A stretch of DNA of 53,520 bases from Myxococcales bacterium. Lineage in GTDB: Bacteria > Myxococcota_A > Polyangia > Polyangiales > Ga0077539. The DNA lies in NCBI GenBank assembly GCA_030652255.1, contig JAUSAZ010000182.1, positions 1 through 53,520 on the forward strand, read 5' to 3'. The position numbers were made by a program, and so were the translations under genes. How positions within the stretch are numbered: the stretch's first letter is position 1; each line of letters opens with the position of its first letter. Shown one piece after another: positions 26,960 through 34,661 of this stretch. Below the pieces are notes generated by a model. That model saw only the letters and a program-made list of their open reading frames with translations. It ran no database searches and was not told the DNA's origin.

Positions 26960-28612
26960 ATGAGCGTGCTGAACCTGCGTAGGAGCCCGAAGGCGCACGG
27001 GGTCGATGGCCCCGTGGTGGTGGTGGTGATGGACGGCGTCGGCGTCGGCGCCGAAGACGAGGGCAACGCCGTGTGGCTCGCGCGCACGCCCGTCCTCGAC
27101 GCCCTCGGGCGCACCGTACCCACGCGACAACTGAGGGCCCACGGGCTCGCGGTGGGGCTGCCCAGCGACGACGACATGGGCAACAGCGAGGTGGGCCACA
27201 ACGCCCTCGGCGCGGGGCGGGTGTTCGAGCAGGGCGCGCGGCTGGTCAACCAGGCCATCGCCTCGGAGGCGATGTTCCGGGCGGAGACCTGGCGCTGGCT
27301 CATCGACGGGGCGCGCGAGCGCGGGGCGCCGGTGCACTTCATCGGGCTGCTCTCCGACGGCAACGTGCACAGCCACGTCGAGCACCTCTACGCGATGATC
27401 CGCCGGTGCCATCTCGAGGGGGTGCAGTCGGTGCGGGTGCACGCCCTGTTGGACGGGCGCGACGTCCCGGAGACCAGCGCGCTCACCTACGTCGACGCGC
27501 TCGAGGCCTTCCTCCGGGGCTTCACCGGGAGGGACTACCGCGTGGCCTCCGGCGGCGGCCGGATGAAGGTCACCATGGACCGCTACGAGGCCGACTGGTC
27601 CATGGTGGCGCGCGGCTGGGAGGCGCACGTGCACGGCGAGGGGCGGGGCTACCGCTCGCTCTCCGAGGCCGTCAGCTCGCTGCGCGCGGAGACCCCCGGG
27701 GTGATCGACCAGAACCTCCCGGGCTTCGTCATCGTCGACGAGCGCGGCGCGCCGGTGGGGCCCATCCGCGACGGCGCCTCGGTGATCTTCTTCAACTTCC
27801 GCGGCGACCGGGCGATCGAGATCACCCGGGCCTTCGAGCAGGAGACGCTCACCACCTTCGACCGCGGCCCGCGCCCCGAGGTGCGCTACGCCGGGATGAT
27901 GCAGTACGACGGCGACCTGCGGCTGCCGCGGCGCTACCTGGTGACCCCGCCGGCCATCGACCGCACGCTGGGCGAATACCTCGCGAGCGAAGGGGTGATG
28001 CAGCTGGCCATCAGCGAGACCCAGAAGTTCGGCCACGTGACGTACTTCTGGAACGGCAACCGCACGGAGCCCTTCGACCCACAGCGCGAGGTCTACGTGG
28101 AGGTGTCGAGCGACCTGCGGCCCTTCGAGGAGCGGCCGTGGATGAAGTGCGCGGAGATCACCGACCGGCTCATCGACGAGCTCAAGACCGGGCGCTACCG
28201 CCACGCGCGGGTGAACTACCCCAACGGCGACATGGTGGGTCACACCGGCGTGCGCGACGCGGCGGTGATGGCCGTCGAGGCGGTCGACCTGCAGCTCGGG
28301 CGGCTCATCCCCGCGGTGCTGGCGCTGGGCGGCGCGGTGCTGGTGACGGCCGACCACGGCAACGCCGACGAGATGTTCGAGCTCGACAAGAAGACGAAGC
28401 GGGCGCTCACCCACGCCGACGGGCGGCCGCGGGCGAAGACGAGCCACACGCTCAACCCGGTGCCGCTGCACGTGGTGACTCCGCCGGGGCGGGCGGTGGC
28501 GCTTCGGGGCGACCTGCCTGCCGCGGGGCTCTCCAACGTGGCGGCGACGGTGCTCGACCTGCTCGGATATTCAGCCCCCGAGGGCTACGACCCGTCGCTG
28601 CTCGCGGAGTGA
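26960..28612 (+). CDS. gpmI: 2,3-bisphosphoglycerate-independent phosphoglycerate mutase
   Basis: This enzyme interconverts 3- and 2-phosphoglycerate in glycolysis and gluconeogenesis, using two Mn or similar metals and no cofactor phosphate. The 550-aa protein shows VVVMDGVGVGAEDEGNAV (first metal site), DDMGNSEVGHNALGAGR with the phosphorylated Ser, GLLSDGNVHSH, ALLDGRDVPETSA, the long middle NFRGDRAIEITRAF, and the second metal site VTADHGNADEM near residue 465, all in the expected order. The start is the ATG at 26960, 45 bp after the upstream operon, and the gene is followed after 49 bp by an FKBP gene. Confidence 0.95.
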   Translation: MSVLNLRRSPKAHGVDGPVVVVVMDGVGVGAEDEGNAVWLARTPVLDALGRTVPTRQLRAHGLAVGLPSDDDMGNSEVGHNALGAGRVFEQGARLVNQAIASEAMFRAETWRWLIDGARERGAPVHFIGLLSDGNVHSHVEHLYAMIRRCHLEGVQSVRVHALLDGRDVPETSALTYVDALEAFLRGFTGRDYRVASGGGRMKVTMDRYEADWSMVARGWEAHVHGEGRGYRSLSEAVSSLRAETPGVIDQNLPGFVIVDERGAPVGPIRDGASVIFFNFRGDRAIEITRAFEQETLTTFDRGPRPEVRYAGMMQYDGDLRLPRRYLVTPPAIDRTLGEYLASEGVMQLAISETQKFGHVTYFWNGNRTEPFDPQREVYVEVSSDLRPFEERPWMKCAEITDRLIDELKTGRYRHARVNYPNGDMVGHTGVRDAAVMAVEAVDLQLGRLIPAVLALGGAVLVTADHGNADEMFELDKKTKRALTHADGRPRAKTSHTLNPVPLHVVTPPGRAVALRGDLPAAGLSNVAATVLDLLGYSAPEGYDPSLLAE

Positions 28613-28661
28613 TGTACGGAAGTTCGACGCCGGCCCGGGGAGCACACTAGGCTGACCGGCG

Positions 28662-29177
28662 ATGGCGCACGAAGTCGGTCCCAACATGCAGGTCTCGGTT
28701 CACTACAAGCTCCGGGACGCCCGCGGAAACCTCCTGGAGGACACCGAAGACCCCGAGGGGGACGGGCCGGTGAAGTTCATCGTCGGGATGTCCATGGTGC
28801 TCCCCGGGCTTGAGAAGGGCCTCGAAGGGGCCTTTGCAGGGGATGTCATCAACCTCGTGGTGGCCCCGGAGGACGGCTACGGCACCCGCGACGAGACCGA
28901 CGTGTTCGACGTCGACCGCACGGAGTTTCCCGACCCCGACGCGGTCGAGGTGGGGGGCGAGTACACCGCCGAGGGCGACGACGGCACCACCCTCACGATG
29001 CAGATCCTGGAGGTGCACGACGACCACGTGAAGGTCGACGCCAACCACCCCCTGGCGGGCCTCACGCTCAACTACCAGGTGCGGGTGCTGGACGTACACC
29101 CGGCCTCGGAGGAGGAGCTGGTGCTCGCCCAGGCCGAGCTGGCCGAGCACCGGGCCCCGATCGGGGAGGTGTCCTGA
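28662..29177 (+). CDS. slyD: SlyD-like FKBP-type prolyl isomerase
   Basis: The 171-aa protein catalyses prolyl cis-trans isomerisation and acts as a chaperone in the cytoplasm. The FKBP core (VSVHYKLRDARGNLLEDT, VLPGLEKGLEGAFAGDVINLVVAPEDGYG) encloses an insert-in-flap domain (ETDVFDVDRTEFPDPDAVEVGGEY), and the HPLAGLTLNYQVRVLDV strand matches SlyD. The histidine-rich metal-binding tail of enterobacterial SlyD is absent; instead the C-terminus is a short acidic helix (EEELVLAQAELAEH). The start at 28662 is the first ATG. Confidence 0.9.
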   Translation: MAHEVGPNMQVSVHYKLRDARGNLLEDTEDPEGDGPVKFIVGMSMVLPGLEKGLEGAFAGDVINLVVAPEDGYGTRDETDVFDVDRTEFPDPDAVEVGGEYTAEGDDGTTLTMQILEVHDDHVKVDANHPLAGLTLNYQVRVLDVHPASEEELVLAQAELAEHRAPIGEVS

Positions 29178-29226
29178 TCGAACCGCAGGTTGTGGTAAGG
29201 TCGCGCCGCCTGACTGAGCCCCTTCC

Positions 29227-30456
29227 ATGAACCTGAGCAATTCCGAACGTTTTCTCGACGAGCCCCGCCTCCTCCACTTCCCGGTCGCTTCGCAGCGCAT
29301 CGACCCTGACGCCGCCAAGGTGGTCCGTCGGCTGACCCAGGCGGGCTTCAAGGCCTACCTCGTCGGTGGGTGCGTCCGCGACCTCCTCCTCGACAAGGCC
29401 CCCAAGGACTTCGACGTCGCCACCAGCGCGCGACCCAACGAGGTCCGAGGGCTCTTCCGCAACTGCCGCATCATCGGTCGCCGCTTCCGCCTCGCGCACA
29501 TCCTGTGCGGCGGAAACAAGGTCATCGAGGTCGCGACGTTCCGGAAGGACCCGACGGCGGACATCCTGGATGACACGGCCGACTGGGAGCCCGTCGACGA
29601 GTCCGAAGACGCCCCCCGCAAGGTGAGGCCCCACGAAGATCAAGACCTGCTGATCCGCCACGACAACGTCTTCGGCACCCCGCCGGAAGACGCCATCCGC
29701 CGCGACTTCACCATGAACGCCCTCTTCTACGACCTCGAGCGCAAGGAGGTCGTCGACTACGTCGGCGGCCTCGCGGACATCGAGCGTCGGGTGATCCGCA
29801 CCATCGGCGACGCCGACGTGCGCTTCCGCGAAGACCCGGTGCGCATCCTGCGGGTGATCAAGTTCGCCGCGCGGCTCGACCTGGGCATCGAGCCCGAGGT
29901 CTACGACGCCATGGTGGCCCACCGCGAAGACCTCCTGCGGGCGGCCCGTCCGCGGCTGCTGGAGGAGGTGCTGCGGCTGATGCGCCACGCGGCCTCGCGC
30001 CGCTCGGTCTGGATCGCCTGGGAGACCGGGGTGCTGGCCACGGTGCTCCCCGAGGTGGCGGCGTGGATCGACGACCACCCCGACGCCTCGCAGCGGCTGT
30101 GGTCGCGGCTGGCGGCCATCGACGCGCGCGCCAAGGCGGGCGACCTGCCCTCCGACACGACGCTGTTCTGCGCGCTGACGCTCGACCCGGCGCTGGAGTC
30201 GATGACGGGCGTCAAGGACGCCCTCAACGGCGCGACGGACTTCTATCAAGACCTCCAGGCGCTGCTGCCCATGCCGCGAAAGCTCTTCGACCGGGTGCGG
30301 CAGGTGGTGGCGGCGCAGCGGCGCTTCCGCACCGGGCGCGAGTCGACCCTCACCCGGCGCGACTTCTACGACGACGCGAAGGACCTCTTCGTGCTCGACG
30401 GCTCGCGGGTGCGCCCGCCGAAGGAGTCGGCCCGCCGGGCGGTCGACGGGGTCTGA
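29227..30456 (+). CDS. pcnB: poly(A) polymerase PcnB-like / CCA-adding enzyme family
   Basis: The 409-aa nucleotidyltransferase adds A residues to RNA 3' ends (or repairs tRNA CCA ends). The catalytic core is AYLVGGCVRDLLLDKAPKDFDVATSA, containing the GG motif, VRDLL and the D-x-D metal ligands, then CRIIGRRFRLAHILCGG, the RRDFTMNALFYD template segment, and VRILRVIKFAARLDL. The order and spacing, with the acidic stretch before the RRDFTMNAL block, match PcnB more than class II CCA enzymes. It lacks the long Arg-rich tail of E. coli PcnB. It sits 49 bp after slyD on the same strand, which may mean co-transcription. Confidence 0.9.
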   Translation: MNLSNSERFLDEPRLLHFPVASQRIDPDAAKVVRRLTQAGFKAYLVGGCVRDLLLDKAPKDFDVATSARPNEVRGLFRNCRIIGRRFRLAHILCGGNKVIEVATFRKDPTADILDDTADWEPVDESEDAPRKVRPHEDQDLLIRHDNVFGTPPEDAIRRDFTMNALFYDLERKEVVDYVGGLADIERRVIRTIGDADVRFREDPVRILRVIKFAARLDLGIEPEVYDAMVAHREDLLRAARPRLLEEVLRLMRHAASRRSVWIAWETGVLATVLPEVAAWIDDHPDASQRLWSRLAAIDARAKAGDLPSDTTLFCALTLDPALESMTGVKDALNGATDFYQDLQALLPMPRKLFDRVRQVVAAQRRFRTGRESTLTRRDFYDDAKDLFVLDGSRVRPPKESARRAVDGV

Positions 30457-30524
30457 CCGAACCCGCAGAGGGGGGACGGGCGCTTCCGGGGCGCCGGCCC
30501 TATGCAGTGGGGCGACGCCCATCG

Positions 30525-31877
30525 ATGGTCACCCCCGACAACGACAGCGAGCCGCTCCATCCGCCGGGTACGATCGTCGGTCGCTACCGGCTGCTGCGCC
30601 CCCTCGGGGAGGGCGGCATGGGGGCCGTGTACGAGGCCGTGCACACAGACCTCGGGAAGCGCGTGGCCATCAAGATCCTGCGGCCCGAGGTGGCGCGGCA
30701 GGCGGAGTCGCGCGCGAGGTTCCTGAGGGAGGGCCAGGCCGCGGCGAGCATCCACCACCCGCACGTGGCGGAGGTGTTCGACGTCGGCCAGGAGCGCGGC
30801 GCCCTCTACCTCGTCATGGAGCTGCTGGAGGGCGAGAACCTCTACGAGCACCTCTACCGCGTGGGCCCGCTGCCCGTCGACCGCTGCGTCGACCTGCTGC
30901 TGCCCGTGTGCGCCGCGCTCGCGGTCGCCCACGAGCAGGGCATCGTGCACCGCGACGTGAAGCCCGAGAACGTCTTCCTGGCCCGCTCGCGGCACGGCGT
31001 GCTCCAGCCCAAGCTCCTGGACTTCGGCATCTCGAAGGTCCCGCTCCCCGGCGGCGGGCGCCTCACCGCCACGTCGAGCCTCCTCGGCACGCCGCACTAC
31101 ATGTCCCCCGAGCAGGCCCAGGAGGGCGGCCGGGTCGACGCGCGCAGCGACCAGTACGCCTTCGGCGTGGTGCTCTACGAGTGCTCCACGGGCCGACGCC
31201 CCTTCGAGGGCGACGACCTCTACCCCCTGTTGCACGCCATCGTGCGGGGCGACTCGCTCCCGCCGCGCGCGGTGCGCCCCGAGCTCCCGGTGGCCTTCGA
31301 GGCCGTGGTGCAGCGCGCGATGGCCGTCGACCCCGCCGCGCGCTTCGCCGACATGCACCACCTCGGCGGGGCCCTGCTCCCCTTCGCCGGCCCCGCCGCG
31401 CAGGCCGCGTGGGGGCCCGTCTTCGGCGCCGTGCCCACGGCCCCCGCCGCGACCGTGTCGCCGCTCGCCGGGGCGCCCACGCTCGCGGAGGGAACGCCCC
31501 TGCCCCTCGCCCGCGGTCGCTCGCGCCGGGCGGCCTTCCTGGCCGGCTGCGCCGTCGCGCTGGTGATGCTCGGCACGGCGCTCGTCGCCGCCACGCGCCG
31601 CCCGCCGCCCCGCGCGCCGGAGCGTCGCGGGTCGACGGTGCTGCAGGCGCCCGCCGCCGCGCCCGCCGCGATGACGCCGGCCGTCGCCTCGCGCCCGCTG
31701 GCGGAGGCGGTGCCGGCGCAGGCGACCGACGCCGCGCCCGCGGCGAGGGTCCCCGTCGGGCGGGCGTCGCGCCGCCACCGGGAGCGCCCGGCCGGGGCGT
31801 CCATCGACGAGCTGCCCACAACCCCCAGGCCCGGGGGCGCCGACCGGGGGCCCAACCGCGCACCGATCGTGGAGTGA
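30525..31877 (+). CDS. Ser/Thr protein kinase, membrane-anchored
   Basis: The 450-aa eukaryote-like kinase has all catalytic motifs: the glycine loop LGEGGMGAVYEA near residue 27, VAIKIL (lysine), HRDVKPENV, LDFGISK and GTPHYMSPEQA. After the kinase domain (to about residue 275) there is an Ala/Pro-rich stretch, a transmembrane helix (AAFLAGCAVALVMLGTALVAA) and an Arg/Pro/Ala-rich C-terminus with no obvious sensor fold. It resembles Myxococcota PknB-like kinases. The following gene is a secreted PEGA-type protein starting 5 bp later, then a repeat lipoprotein and a CHAD protein, so the kinase may control an envelope function. The start is the ATG at 30525. Confidence 0.92.
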   Translation: MVTPDNDSEPLHPPGTIVGRYRLLRPLGEGGMGAVYEAVHTDLGKRVAIKILRPEVARQAESRARFLREGQAAASIHHPHVAEVFDVGQERGALYLVMELLEGENLYEHLYRVGPLPVDRCVDLLLPVCAALAVAHEQGIVHRDVKPENVFLARSRHGVLQPKLLDFGISKVPLPGGGRLTATSSLLGTPHYMSPEQAQEGGRVDARSDQYAFGVVLYECSTGRRPFEGDDLYPLLHAIVRGDSLPPRAVRPELPVAFEAVVQRAMAVDPAARFADMHHLGGALLPFAGPAAQAAWGPVFGAVPTAPAATVSPLAGAPTLAEGTPLPLARGRSRRAAFLAGCAVALVMLGTALVAATRRPPPRAPERRGSTVLQAPAAAPAAMTPAVASRPLAEAVPAQATDAAPAARVPVGRASRRHRERPAGASIDELPTTPRPGGADRGPNRAPIVE

Positions 31878-31882
31878 GAGCG

Positions 31883-32833
31883 ATGAGGGTGATGGGACTC
31901 TGCGTCGCGCTGCTGGTGCCGTTCCCGGCCTTCGCGCAGACGCTCGACCTCAACGCGATGGTGCACCAGGGCGTCGAGCTCCGGCGGGCGCACCGCGACC
32001 TCGAGGCCCTGGAGGTGTTCCAGCAGGCGTGGATGGTGTCGCGCGCGCCGCGGGTGCTGGCGCAGATCGGCTTCGCCGAGCTCGCCCTCGGACGCTGGGT
32101 CGACGCGGAGGTGCACCTCGTCGAGGCCCTCGACGCCGACCGCGACCCGTGGATCACCGAGCACCGCGCCCTGGTGGAGGAGGCGCTGCGGGACGTCGGC
32201 CGCCACGTCGGGAGCCTCGACGTGCGGGCCAACGTGCCAGGCGCCGAGGTGAGGGTCGAGGGCCGCCGGGTGGGCGCGCTCCCCTTCACGCGCCCGGTGC
32301 GGGTCGCCGCCGGGACGACCACCCTGGAGGTGAGCGCGCCGGGCCATCTGCCCATCCGCCGTAGCATCGTGGTGGCGCCGGGCTCCCTCGCCCGGGAGAC
32401 GGTCACCCTGCTGGGCGCCGACGCCTGGACCCTCGGGGCCCTGCCGGTGCCGGGCGCGGCGGTGCCCGGGGGCCGCGAGCCGGGCTCGACGCAGCGGGTG
32501 CTGGCGTGGGCGGCCGCGGGCGGCGCGGTGCTCGCGCTGGGCGTCGGCGTGGCGGCGCTGGTGGTGCGCAACGACGCGGTCGCACGATGGAACAGCAACG
32601 CCTGCCTGGTCGGCGGTCAGACCCGCCAGCAGAACTGCGGCGACGAGGCGTCGACGGCGACGACCGCCGGAGGGGTCAGCATCGGGGGCTTCGTCACGAG
32701 CGCGGCGCTGGCCATCTCATCGGTGGTGCTCTTCGCCACGGCGCCCGCGCGACACGGTCGGCCGGTGGCGTCGGCCTTCGGCTGCGGCGTCGGACCGGGG
32801 GCGGTCGGAATCACCTGCGGAGGCTCGCTATGA
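31883..32833 (+). CDS. secreted PEGA-like protein with TPR-like N-terminus
   Basis: The 316-aa protein has a signal peptide cleaved after FPAFAQ. Residues of about 25-110 form helical pairs (HRDLEALEVFQQAW, IGFAELALGRWVDAEVHL) like tetratricopeptide repeats. Next is a PEGA segment, GSLDVRANVPGAEVRVEGRRVG, where DVRANVPGAEVRVEG resembles the family core. Two hydrophobic helices (WAAAGGAVLALGVGVAALVV and SIGGFVTSAALAISSVVLFA) near residues 205-290 suggest it is anchored in the cytoplasmic membrane. It shares an operon with the Ser/Thr kinase and overlaps the next gene by 4 bp. Confidence 0.78.
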   Translation: MRVMGLCVALLVPFPAFAQTLDLNAMVHQGVELRRAHRDLEALEVFQQAWMVSRAPRVLAQIGFAELALGRWVDAEVHLVEALDADRDPWITEHRALVEEALRDVGRHVGSLDVRANVPGAEVRVEGRRVGALPFTRPVRVAAGTTTLEVSAPGHLPIRRSIVVAPGSLARETVTLLGADAWTLGALPVPGAAVPGGREPGSTQRVLAWAAAGGAVLALGVGVAALVVRNDAVARWNSNACLVGGQTRQQNCGDEASTATTAGGVSIGGFVTSAALAISSVVLFATAPARHGRPVASAFGCGVGPGAVGITCGGSL

Positions 32834-33501
32834 GGTTCGTTCGCGCCGTGTCGCTCGGGTTCATCGCCGCGTTCGGCCTCGGGTGCCCCGGGCTCCTGCC
32901 CGGCACCGATCGGGCCTCCGACGCCTCGCTCGCCGACCCCGACGCCCCGGTCGCGGTCGTAACGGACGTGCCGCCGCCCATCGATCGCCCCGCGGTGGTG
33001 ATGGACGTGCCCGCGCCCATCGATCGCCCCGTGGTGGTGATGGACGTACCCGCGCCCATCGATCGCCCCGTGGTGGTGATGGACGTGCCCGCGCCCATCG
33101 ATCGCCCCGTGGTGGTCGTGGACGTGCCCGCGCCCATCGATCGCGGCGCGCCGGACACCGGCGGCCTCATCGACACCGGACCGCCCCTCGACGTAGGGAT
33201 GGTGGGCGGCGGGCGCTGCGGCGACGACGACCAGGCGTGCTGCGACTACGGCGAGTGCCGCGGCAACCGGGTGTGCCTCCAGGAGGGCAGCCGGGCGACC
33301 TGCCAGGACTGCGGCGCCGACGACAAGCCGTGCTGCGCCTTCGGGCGGTGCAACGGCGACACCGCCTGCGTCCCGGGCACCGGCGGTCAGGCGACCTGCC
33401 AGGACTGCGGCGACCGCAATCAACCCTGCTGCGCGGGCGGCAACTGCGAGGAGGGCTCGTGCCAGTGGCGCCCGGGCGATCCCACCGCGACCTGCCGCTA
33501 G
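32830..33501 (+). CDS. repeat-linker lipoprotein with Cys-rich C-terminus
   Basis: The 223-aa protein has a lipobox LGCPG after a hydrophobic signal, then a linker of five 13-residue repeats (DVPAPIDRPVVVM type) encoded by a 39-bp DNA repeat. Three C-terminal Cys-rich units follow, each with a C-C-x(2)-G/F-x(2)-C pattern (ACCDYGECRG, PCCAFGRCNG, PCCAGGNCEE) and intervening ATCQDCG. Knottin-like disulphide folds are plausible. The start ATG overlaps the stop of the PEGA gene (ATGA), indicating coupled expression. Function unknown; the linker could vary in copy number. Confidence 0.8.
   Translation: MRFVRAVSLGFIAAFGLGCPGLLPGTDRASDASLADPDAPVAVVTDVPPPIDRPAVVMDVPAPIDRPVVVMDVPAPIDRPVVVMDVPAPIDRPVVVVDVPAPIDRGAPDTGGLIDTGPPLDVGMVGGGRCGDDDQACCDYGECRGNRVCLQEGSRATCQDCGADDKPCCAFGRCNGDTACVPGTGGQATCQDCGDRNQPCCAGGNCEEGSCQWRPGDPTATCR
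32965..33147 (+). repeat. 39-bp in-frame tandem repeat, five units
   Basis: Four full 39-bp units and a partial fifth encode 13 residues each. Copies differ by a few bases, with the same core GCCCATCGATCG in each. Because 39 is divisible by three, unit gain or loss keeps the frame. Confidence 0.9.
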
Positions 33502-33523
33502 GGCACTGATGTAGAACACGGCC

Positions 33524-34648
33524 ATGGAGCGAGCGGCGGCACACGGCGACCCGAGGCCCGCGATGGTGCGAACCCTCCAGCGGCGGCTGGCCTTCGCGGT
33601 CGACCTCCGCCGCGGGCGCCACGACGCCGCGCTGCGCTCCATCGCCCACGCGGCGGCGCGCAGCGGGGCGCGCTCGCTCGACGCCGTGGTGCTCGACGGG
33701 GTGATCCGCGTGGCCCTCTCCAACCCGGAGTCGGGCTCGCTGCCCGAACGCTCGGCGCGGCTCGACCAGCTCGTCGGGGCGATGGGCCTGCGGGTGCGCT
33801 TTGTCCGCGGGTCCGAGGTGTCGCAGCCCGCGCTCGACCCCGACCGTCGCGCGCGCCGCGGGCTCGTGCGCGCCGCGGGCTTCCACGTGGCGCGCATCGC
33901 GTCGCGCTGGCAGGGCGCCCTCGACGACCACGACCCCGAGGAGGTGCACGCGCTGCGGGTCTCGCTCCGCCGGCTCAAGGCGACCCTCTGGGCCATCGGC
34001 GACGGCGCCCTCGACGACCGGCTCCGCGCGCTCCGCGCCTGGGCCCGCGCGCTCGCCCCGCTCACCGGCGCGCTGCGCGACCTCGACGTGGCCCTCGCCT
34101 CCCTCCGCGGCCTCGCGCCGGACGCGGCCTCGCTCGCCCACGTCCGCGGGCGGCTGCTCGCTGCCCGCCGGCACGCCCGCGACGCGATGTTCGCGCACCT
34201 GCGCCGGGCCGACGTGGTCGCGACGCTGCGGGCGGCGATGTCCGCCGAGCCCCGCCTCCGCGAGCCCCGCGGTCGCGCCCGCCGCGTCGCCCGCCGCGCC
34301 GTCGCGCGCGGGCTACGCCGGCTGGCGCGGGCGCTCGACGGCGACCTCCAGCACCCGGAGGGCTACCACCTCATCCGGCGCCGCGCGCGGCGGGTGCGGG
34401 ACGTCGTCGAGGTCACCGAAGGGGCGCTGCGCAAGCGCGACCGGGCGTGGCGCGATCGGCTGAAGGCGGTGCAGTCGCAGCTCGGCGACCTGCACGACCT
34501 CGACGTGCTCACGGGGCTGCTCGCGGACGACGACCGCGCGCTCGACGGGCTGCGGGGCGCCATCGAGCGCCACCGGGCGACGCTGGTCGCCGGGCTCGGC
34601 GCGCCGCTCGCGCTGCTGGCCGTCGAGCTCGGCGAGGCCCGGCGGTGA
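33524..34648 (+). CDS. CHAD domain protein
   Basis: The 374-aa protein has a helical CHAD domain of two similar halves. HALRVSLRRLKATLWAIGD at about residue 144, with H-x-x-R-x-x-x-R-R-x-x-x, is followed by LTGALRDLDVALASLRG. The second half has HLIRRRARRVRDVVEV and QLGDLHDLDVLTGLL. CHAD domains bind inorganic polyphosphate through these basic helices. The N-terminal 110 residues are helical, with no CYTH (triphosphatase) domain, although a CYTH partner is common elsewhere. It starts 22 bp after the repeat lipoprotein and probably belongs to the same transcription unit as the kinase. Confidence 0.88.
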   Translation: MERAAAHGDPRPAMVRTLQRRLAFAVDLRRGRHDAALRSIAHAAARSGARSLDAVVLDGVIRVALSNPESGSLPERSARLDQLVGAMGLRVRFVRGSEVSQPALDPDRRARRGLVRAAGFHVARIASRWQGALDDHDPEEVHALRVSLRRLKATLWAIGDGALDDRLRALRAWARALAPLTGALRDLDVALASLRGLAPDAASLAHVRGRLLAARRHARDAMFAHLRRADVVATLRAAMSAEPRLREPRGRARRVARRAVARGLRRLARALDGDLQHPEGYHLIRRRARRVRDVVEVTEGALRKRDRAWRDRLKAVQSQLGDLHDLDVLTGLLADDDRALDGLRGAIERHRATLVAGLGAPLALLAVELGEARR

Positions 34649-34661
34649 AGGCGACGCGGGC

